A DNA stretch of 64,000 nucleotides, from NCBI RefSeq assembly GCF_004353525.1, contig NZ_CP085524.1:3245001-3309000 (forward strand). The letters run 5' to 3'. The DNA is from Zhaonella formicivorans (GTDB lineage: Bacteria; Bacillota; DUOV01; Zhaonellaceae). Made by a program: the position numbers and the translations under genes. The notes below the pieces were generated by a model. It was not told the origin of the DNA. It made no database searches and was given only the letters and a program-made list of their open reading frames with translations. This document shows, one piece after another, positions 59,240-64,000 of this stretch. Position 1 is the stretch's first letter; each line of letters starts with the position of its first letter.

Positions 59240-61228
59240 ATGCAGATCACGAAGAGGTTATGCGCCACTTTGTTTTGTCTAATCATTTATTGCCTTTTAT
59301 TTCCATTACAAGTTCAGGCCACCCCCAGTCATACCATCCGCATTGCAGGTGATGAAAATTATCCGCCCTATGAGTATGTTGACGATAACGGGATGTATAA
59401 AGGGTTTAATGTTGATATCATGCGGGCCGTGGCCATTGAATTAGGAATGGATATCGAGCTCATACCCATGACTTGGCAGGAGGCGCTGGTGGCATTAGAG
59501 AACGGACAGGTAGATGCAATTCAAGGTATGACCAAGAGCAAGATCAGGGAAGAAAGGTTTGCTTTTACCGAGGCGCTGGTGGTCAATTCCCAGGCAATTT
59601 TTGTACGCAAGGAGACCAACTATGTAACGGAATTAAAGGATCTGGCGGGGATGCCGGTAGCCTTTCAAGCAGGCGATATTAGCAGTGAACTCCTCCGGAG
59701 TATACCAGAGGTAATACCCATAATCAAAGACGATCAGGAAGAAGCATTGAAAGCACTGCTGACAGGTGAAGTGGAAGCATTTGTAGGTAACCGTTTGACG
59801 GGACTTTACATTCTGCAAAAGGAAAGACAGTTTGACAAAATTAAGATTGTGGGGGAACCGCTCTACTCCACTGAATATTGCTCGGCAGTGTTGAAAGGGA
59901 ATACACAAACCCTGGCTTTGTTAAACCAGGGGATTGCTGCCATCAAAGCGAACGGAACTTACGACAAAATCTACCGCAAATGGTTTGGGGAAACTTTTGT
60001 TGATGCCAGCCGTTTTTGGAAGCGTTTGCTGGCTGCTGCCATTATAGTGTTGCTGCTTACTTTGGGCATGATCATTGCAACAATGTCCTGGAACAGGGGT
60101 TTAAAAAGAGAAGTAGAGCGGAGGACTCAGGAATTAGCCTCTGCCAACGACGAATTATATGCCCGCCAGTTGAAATTGGAGCAGAGCAACCGTTTGCGGG
60201 GTAAAATCTTAGAAAGTACTCTGGACGCCATCATTACTTTTAACCAGCAAGGCCAGGTTCTGACAGCCAACTCTGCGGCTAAAGCTTTATTAGGAAAAGA
60301 GATATCACCCGGTTTAACCTGGGGGGATTTGGGCTTAGGCCAAAAGTTGGGCAGTGACGTATTAAACAAGGCTTTGACCGGTACTGTCTGGCGCAGGGAT
60401 TTGGAATGGGTAAAAAGCCAAACTGAAAGGCGCTTTATAAATTGCAGCTTAAGCCCTATCAAGGGACCTGAAGGGGCAGTGGAAGGAGTTATTTTAGTGT
60501 TACATGATTATACCGAGGAGAAAAAGTTGAAAGATGCGCTGTATCAAAATGACAAAATGCAGGCTCTTGGCACGTTGGCGGCTGGTATAGCCCATGAGCT
60601 CAGGAATCCTTTAACGGCAATCAAAGCTTATATTGACCTGTTGCCCATCAAATTTGACAATCCTAACTTTCGCCAGCAAATAATTGCCACTGTGCCCCAG
60701 GAAATGCAGAGATTAAACAATATTGTCAGCGTTTTGCTGGATTATGCCAGGCCAAAGCCTATCACCCCGCAGCGAGTTGAGTTATCGGAACTTATCCGAG
60801 AAGTATTTACCTTGTTTGCTGCCCACATCAAGCAAAAGCGTATTGAGATGACGACCGATTATGAGCCGGCAGCTTTTTGGGCTGATGGGCAGCAGATCAA
60901 GCAAGTACTTATCAATATTTTGTTAAACAGCATAGAAGCAGTGGGAGACGGTGGTATGATCGCTATTACGGGCTGTAAACAGGGCAGCCAGGTAATACTC
61001 AAAATTCAAGATAATGGCTGTGGCATTCCGCCTGAGGCTTTGGATAAAATTTTTGATCCGTTTTATACGCTGAAACCCGGCGGATATGGACTGGGGCTGG
61101 CCATATGTTATCAACTATTAAAGGACAACGGAGGGAGGATTTGCTATACAAGCAATTCGGGAGAAGGTACTACTGCAACTATTTATTTGCCGGCGGCTCC
61201 GGAGGAGGGGGAGAAACAACATGCATAA
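59240..61228 (+). CDS. sensor histidine kinase with extracytoplasmic solute-binding domain
   Basis: 662 residues: signal/anchor (1-30), SBP_bac_3-type ligand domain (about 33-255; IRIAGDENYPPYEYVDDNG, GQVDAIQGMTKSKIREE), TM near 258-280, coiled linker, PAS (about 310-420), HisKA (LGTLAAGIAHELRNPLTAIK), HATPase_c (INILLNSIEAVGDGG, IQDNGCGIPPEALDKIFDPF, GGYGLGLAI). Family-3 binding domains usually hold polar amino acids. Overlaps the NtrC-type regulator by 8 bp, so a two-component pair. ATG 59240 follows AGAGGTGA. Confidence 0.93.
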   Translation: MQITKRLCATLFCLIIYCLLFPLQVQATPSHTIRIAGDENYPPYEYVDDNGMYKGFNVDIMRAVAIELGMDIELIPMTWQEALVALENGQVDAIQGMTKSKIREERFAFTEALVVNSQAIFVRKETNYVTELKDLAGMPVAFQAGDISSELLRSIPEVIPIIKDDQEEALKALLTGEVEAFVGNRLTGLYILQKERQFDKIKIVGEPLYSTEYCSAVLKGNTQTLALLNQGIAAIKANGTYDKIYRKWFGETFVDASRFWKRLLAAAIIVLLLTLGMIIATMSWNRGLKREVERRTQELASANDELYARQLKLEQSNRLRGKILESTLDAIITFNQQGQVLTANSAAKALLGKEISPGLTWGDLGLGQKLGSDVLNKALTGTVWRRDLEWVKSQTERRFINCSLSPIKGPEGAVEGVILVLHDYTEEKKLKDALYQNDKMQALGTLAAGIAHELRNPLTAIKAYIDLLPIKFDNPNFRQQIIATVPQEMQRLNNIVSVLLDYARPKPITPQRVELSELIREVFTLFAAHIKQKRIEMTTDYEPAAFWADGQQIKQVLINILLNSIEAVGDGGMIAITGCKQGSQVILKIQDNGCGIPPEALDKIFDPFYTLKPGGYGLGLAICYQLLKDNGGRICYTSNSGEGTTATIYLPAAPEEGEKQHA

Positions 61229-62576
61229 CATTCTTGTAATAGATGACGAGCCTGCAATTTTAGCCGCGTTGCAATTTGCCCTGGAAGATGAGTATAAGGT
61301 TTACTGCACTACCAGTGTACCCGAGGGTATGGAGCTTCTAAACTGTAGGAATATTTCCTTAGTACTACTGGACCAACGATTAGGGGAATATGACGGATTA
61401 GAGGTCCTGCAGGCTATCAAACAGGAATACCAAGGTATACCTGTAATTGCCATGACGGCCTATGGCAGTATTCAATCCTCAGTTGAAGCAATGCAAAGAG
61501 GTGCTTATTATTATGTTACCAAGCCTTTAGATTTACCCGGGCTGCGAGTGTTGATTGCTAAAGCATTAGATTACCAAAACCTTGCGGACAGGGTTGCCCA
61601 TTTGACTAAAGAACTGGATGAAAAGTACGGAACCGGACGGGTAGTGGGCAAAAGTAAAGCCATTGCGAATGTTTTTGAACTGGTTGACAAGATCAAAGAT
61701 ATTGATATCAATGTGTTAATTACGGGGGAAAGCGGTACGGGCAAAGAAGTGGTTGCCAAAGCAATCCACTATTCGGGCAAAAGGGCTTCGGGCCCTCTGG
61801 AAATTATCAATTGTGCCGCTATCCCCTATAACTTGTTGGAGAGTGAATTGTTCGGTTATGAAAAAGGGGCTTTCACCGGGGCCAATCAAAAACGGAAAGG
61901 CAAATTGGAACTCGCCCATGGTGGTACTCTCTTTTTTGATGAGATAGGCGAGATGGAGTTAGCTTTACAGGCTAAACTCCTGCGGGTGATCCAGGAAAAA
62001 AAGGTTACTCCCCTGGGCTGTGAAAAATCAATCCCGGTTGATGTAAGGTTTATTGCAGCAACAAATAAAAACCTCAGTGAAGAGGTAAAAAAAGGAAATT
62101 TCAGGGAGGATTTATATTTTCGCCTGAATGTGATCTCTGTTCAAATGCCGCCCCTCCGGGAACGCAGAGAGGATATACCGGTGTTGGCCAGACATTTCAT
62201 CCAGAAGTACAGCCGACTCTTCAATAAAAATGTAACGGGCATCAGTCCTAATGCTGTCGCTTTACTGGAAAATTACAGTTACCCCGGAAACGTTAGGGAA
62301 TTGGAAAATGTAATTGAAAGGGCAGTGGCACTGGCAGAAAAGGATGTTATTCAAGTCCATGACTTGCCCAAAGAAATTGCCGGTGGTTTCAATTTCTCTT
62401 CAAATAAAGACTGGATCCCTGTATATATAGGAGAATCTTTAGCGGAGGCGGAACGAAAACTTATTTTAGCAACTTTGGACCATTTTCAGGGCAACCGCTA
62501 CCAGACAGCTAAAGTGCTGGGGATGAGTGAAAGGCATTTGCGTACAAAGATTAAACAGTATTTAAAAAACGAATAA
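61221..62576 (+). CDS. sigma-54-dependent NtrC-family response regulator
   Basis: 451 residues: receiver (NILVIDDEPAIL, phospho-Asp in SLVLLDQRLGEYDG, VTKPLDLPGLRV), AAA+ domain (ITGESGTGKEVVAKAIHYSG Walker A, ELFGYEKGAFTGANQ with the sigma-54-contact GAFTGA loop, GTLFFDEIGEME) and a Fis-type helix-turn-helix at the C-terminus (NRYQTAKVLGMSERHL). It should activate the sigma-54 promoter at 62742, 166 nt after its stop, so the target is the LivK-type gene downstream. Confidence 0.94.
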   Translation: MHNILVIDDEPAILAALQFALEDEYKVYCTTSVPEGMELLNCRNISLVLLDQRLGEYDGLEVLQAIKQEYQGIPVIAMTAYGSIQSSVEAMQRGAYYYVTKPLDLPGLRVLIAKALDYQNLADRVAHLTKELDEKYGTGRVVGKSKAIANVFELVDKIKDIDINVLITGESGTGKEVVAKAIHYSGKRASGPLEIINCAAIPYNLLESELFGYEKGAFTGANQKRKGKLELAHGGTLFFDEIGEMELALQAKLLRVIQEKKVTPLGCEKSIPVDVRFIAATNKNLSEEVKKGNFREDLYFRLNVISVQMPPLRERREDIPVLARHFIQKYSRLFNKNVTGISPNAVALLENYSYPGNVRELENVIERAVALAEKDVIQVHDLPKEIAGGFNFSSNKDWIPVYIGESLAEAERKLILATLDHFQGNRYQTAKVLGMSERHLRTKIKQYLKNE

Positions 62577-62584
62577 TTATTTAA

Positions 62585-62685
62585 GGAACTAATTTCCGGA
62601 AGGAAACAAATTTCCGCAAACCTGTAAAAGGCGGTAATTAGGGATATTATGGCGCTTTGCAACATTATTTAACGAAATTTGTTCC
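62585..62685 (+). promoter_or_regulatory. candidate upstream activator sites for the NtrC-type regulator
   Basis: Three related motifs: GGAACTAATTTCC (62585-62597), GGAAACAAATTTCC (62602-62615) and, on the minus strand, GGAACAAATTTCG (62673-62685). They lie 57-157 bp upstream of the -24 element, the usual enhancer distance. Confidence 0.6.
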
Positions 62686-62710
62686 TGTGGTATACGGGAA
62701 TATTTTAGCT

Positions 62711-62736
62711 AAACCGTCAATTTTGACGGTTTTTTG
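62711..62736 (+). terminator. terminator of the kinase-regulator operon
   Basis: AAACCGTCA-ATT-TTGACGGTT stem followed by TTTTG, just before the sigma-54 promoter. Confidence 0.85.
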
Positions 62737-62741
62737 CTGTT

Positions 62742-62757
62742 TGGCATGGCTTTTGCA
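62742..62757 (+). promoter_or_regulatory. sigma-54 promoter of the LivK-like gene
   Basis: TGGCATGGCTTTTGCA: -24 TGGC (62742-62745) and -12 TTGC (62753-62756) with correct spacing, 73 nt before the gene. Confidence 0.85.
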
Positions 62758-62829
62758 AATAAAGGGTGTTAAAAAGTGGGACTTGCCGGCGTCGCACTTA
62801 GCAAAAAAAACTAAACGGGGAGGTAAAGT

Positions 62830-63972
62830 ATGAAAAAATTAAGTTACTTGTTAATACTGCTGCTGATCCTTAGCTTGGTTGCAGGTTGTGGGGGTTCAGG
62901 CGGGCAGAGCGGCGACAAGCCTTCGGAGATTTATTTGGCCAGCGCTAACCCAATGACGGGCGACTCTGCCCAGTTTGGCGATATGAAAGTCAAGGCCATT
63001 CAGCTGGCTCTGGACGAAGTAAACGCCGCCGGTGGGATTAATGGGGCTCAGGTAAAGCTCTTAGTGGGAGATGATACGGGTAACCCCAAAGAAGCTCCCA
63101 ACGTGGCCCAAAAATTTGCCGCCGATGACAGGGTGCTGGCCGTGATTGGTCACTGGAACAGCTCTTGTACTCTGGCTGCCAGAGGCATTTATGAAGCTGC
63201 CGGTATTCCGGTCATTACTGATTCCGTTAACAAAGCTATTACTGACGGGTCAACTCCGCATGTCTACCGCATTTCATTAACCGATACGGCCCAGGCACAA
63301 CATTTAGCAAAATATGCCTATGAGAAAATGGGCAAACGGCGCGTTGCAATTCTTTACACTGCTAACGATTTTGGCAACGGTTTAATGAATGACTTCAGCA
63401 AAGCGTTTAATGAATTGGGTGGAAAGGTAGTTGCCACTGAGACTTATTTTGAAGGGCAATCAAAAGATTTCAGCCCCCAGATCACCAAGATCAAGGCTAA
63501 AAACCCCGACTTGTTGTTTATAGCCGGATATTATGTGGAGACTGCTTTAATTGCTCAACAAAGCCGTTCGTTAGGATTAAATGTTCCAATGTTAGGGACT
63601 GAAGGCATTAGTTCAGAAGAATTAATTAAATTGGGCGGTCAAGCTGTGGAAGGCATTTTGTTTACGGGTTTCTTCCATCCCGAGGTAAAGTTCCCGGGTA
63701 CGGAAGAGTTTGTGAAGGCTTTTAAAGAAAAGTATAACAAAGAGCCCGACACTTATGCGGCGTTAGCTTATGATTCCGCCAAGCTTATCCTCGAAGCTAT
63801 TTCGAAAAACGGTGCTACGCGGGAAGGCATTAAAAAATACCTGGACGAAGTAAAAGATTTTCCCGGTGTGGCCGGCCCCATTTCCTTTGATGATAAAAAT
63901 GATGTAACTCGCGGTATCATTATCCTCACTGTTAAAAACGGCAAGATTGTCCCTGCTGAGGTACAGCCCTAA
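62830..63972 (+). CDS. branched-chain amino-acid ABC transporter substrate-binding lipoprotein (LivK-like)
   Basis: 380 residues. Lipobox LSLVAGC, then a type-I periplasmic-binding fold: LASANPMTGDSAQFGDMKVKA, VIGHWNSSCTLAARGIYE, RISLTDTAQAQHLAKYA, and late TYAALAYDSAKLILEAI. It delivers leucine-like amino acids or another small ligand to a Liv-type ABC transporter, whose genes probably follow beyond the window: a ribosome site (GGGGAGG) is visible at 63986-63996. Sigma-54 control ties it to the upstream sensor pair. Confidence 0.93.
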   Translation: MKKLSYLLILLLILSLVAGCGGSGGQSGDKPSEIYLASANPMTGDSAQFGDMKVKAIQLALDEVNAAGGINGAQVKLLVGDDTGNPKEAPNVAQKFAADDRVLAVIGHWNSSCTLAARGIYEAAGIPVITDSVNKAITDGSTPHVYRISLTDTAQAQHLAKYAYEKMGKRRVAILYTANDFGNGLMNDFSKAFNELGGKVVATETYFEGQSKDFSPQITKIKAKNPDLLFIAGYYVETALIAQQSRSLGLNVPMLGTEGISSEELIKLGGQAVEGILFTGFFHPEVKFPGTEEFVKAFKEKYNKEPDTYAALAYDSAKLILEAISKNGATREGIKKYLDEVKDFPGVAGPISFDDKNDVTRGIIILTVKNGKIVPAEVQP

Positions 63973-64000
63973 TGTCTTAAGGTGGTGGGGAGGTGTGCTC

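Noticed and set aside
1-64000. tRNA or rRNA genes
   Set aside because: I looked for CCA-ended cloverleaf and rRNA-like conserved sequences and saw none; a dedicated scan could still find a missed tRNA.

Overview
The window reads as chromosomal DNA of an anaerobic, probably spore-forming Clostridia/Peptococcia-type Firmicute. The evidence is strong AGGAGG-type ribosome sites with frequent GTG/TTG starts, a GerMN lipoprotein, a Spo0F-like regulator, a four-subunit 2-oxoacid:ferredoxin oxidoreductase, a NAD-linked formate dehydrogenase, and use of selenocysteine. I cannot name the species. There is no rRNA, tRNA, CRISPR array or prophage that I can see.

Layout. 1-8.1 kb: the end of a tyrosine phenol-lyase/tryptophanase-like gene, a tandem hairpin-repeat array, a HAD hydrolase, a stand-alone LigD-type polymerase, a UPF0489 (peptide-arginase-like) protein, a cupin, a glycosyltransferase, a LUD protein and a thioesterase. 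8.1-18 kb: htpG, an sdpRI pair, the korDABC operon, a glcDF-like oxidase pair and an MFS carrier. 18-24 kb is an ion-homeostasis block: carbonic anhydrase, TerC and a Ca/Mn-type P-ATPase read divergently, each behind its own yybP-ykoY manganese riboswitch, then fluC-DUF190 behind a fluoride riboswitch. 24-33 kb: a second hairpin array, GerMN lipoprotein, YgbA-like protein, chemotaxis receptor, old yellow enzyme, PhoP-like regulator and PstS, with a scrambled remnant of the pstS-acpS junction. 33-47 kb is a housekeeping block (acpS, nnrDE, alr, ndoAI-ndoA, tsaE, tsaB, rimI, tsaD) whose intergenic spaces are loaded with dispersed repeats; two inverted copies of one repeat flank a 4-kb segment.

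47-58 kb holds the most unusual material. A cluster of eight DnaA boxes downstream of tsaD precedes a membrane-anchored thioredoxin-like protein whose first active-site Cys is an in-frame TGA (U-x-x-C) followed by a SECIS-like hairpin; it overlaps a radical SAM-PDZ-DUF512 protein. Next comes a structured, repeat-bounded element, then a formate dehydrogenase cluster: a nuoE-like gene split by an IS1380-type element, nuoF-like, a truncated paralogue of the catalytic subunit, and a selenocysteine fdhA with a clear SECIS. 58-64 kb: a tiny Cys-rich protein, a poly-gamma-glutamate hydrolase-like protein, then a regulatory circuit of a sensor kinase with a solute-binding domain, an NtrC-type activator, repeated upstream motifs, a sigma-54 promoter and a LivK-type binding protein.

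How the genes work together: the Kor enzyme, lactate/glycolate-type oxidase and formate dehydrogenase indicate ferredoxin/NAD-based fermentative or acetogenic metabolism. The two Mn riboswitch genes form a manganese-efflux response. The kinase-NtrC-sigma-54 unit probably couples extracellular amino-acid sensing to amino-acid uptake. Function calls rest on motif recognition by eye; no database search was run.
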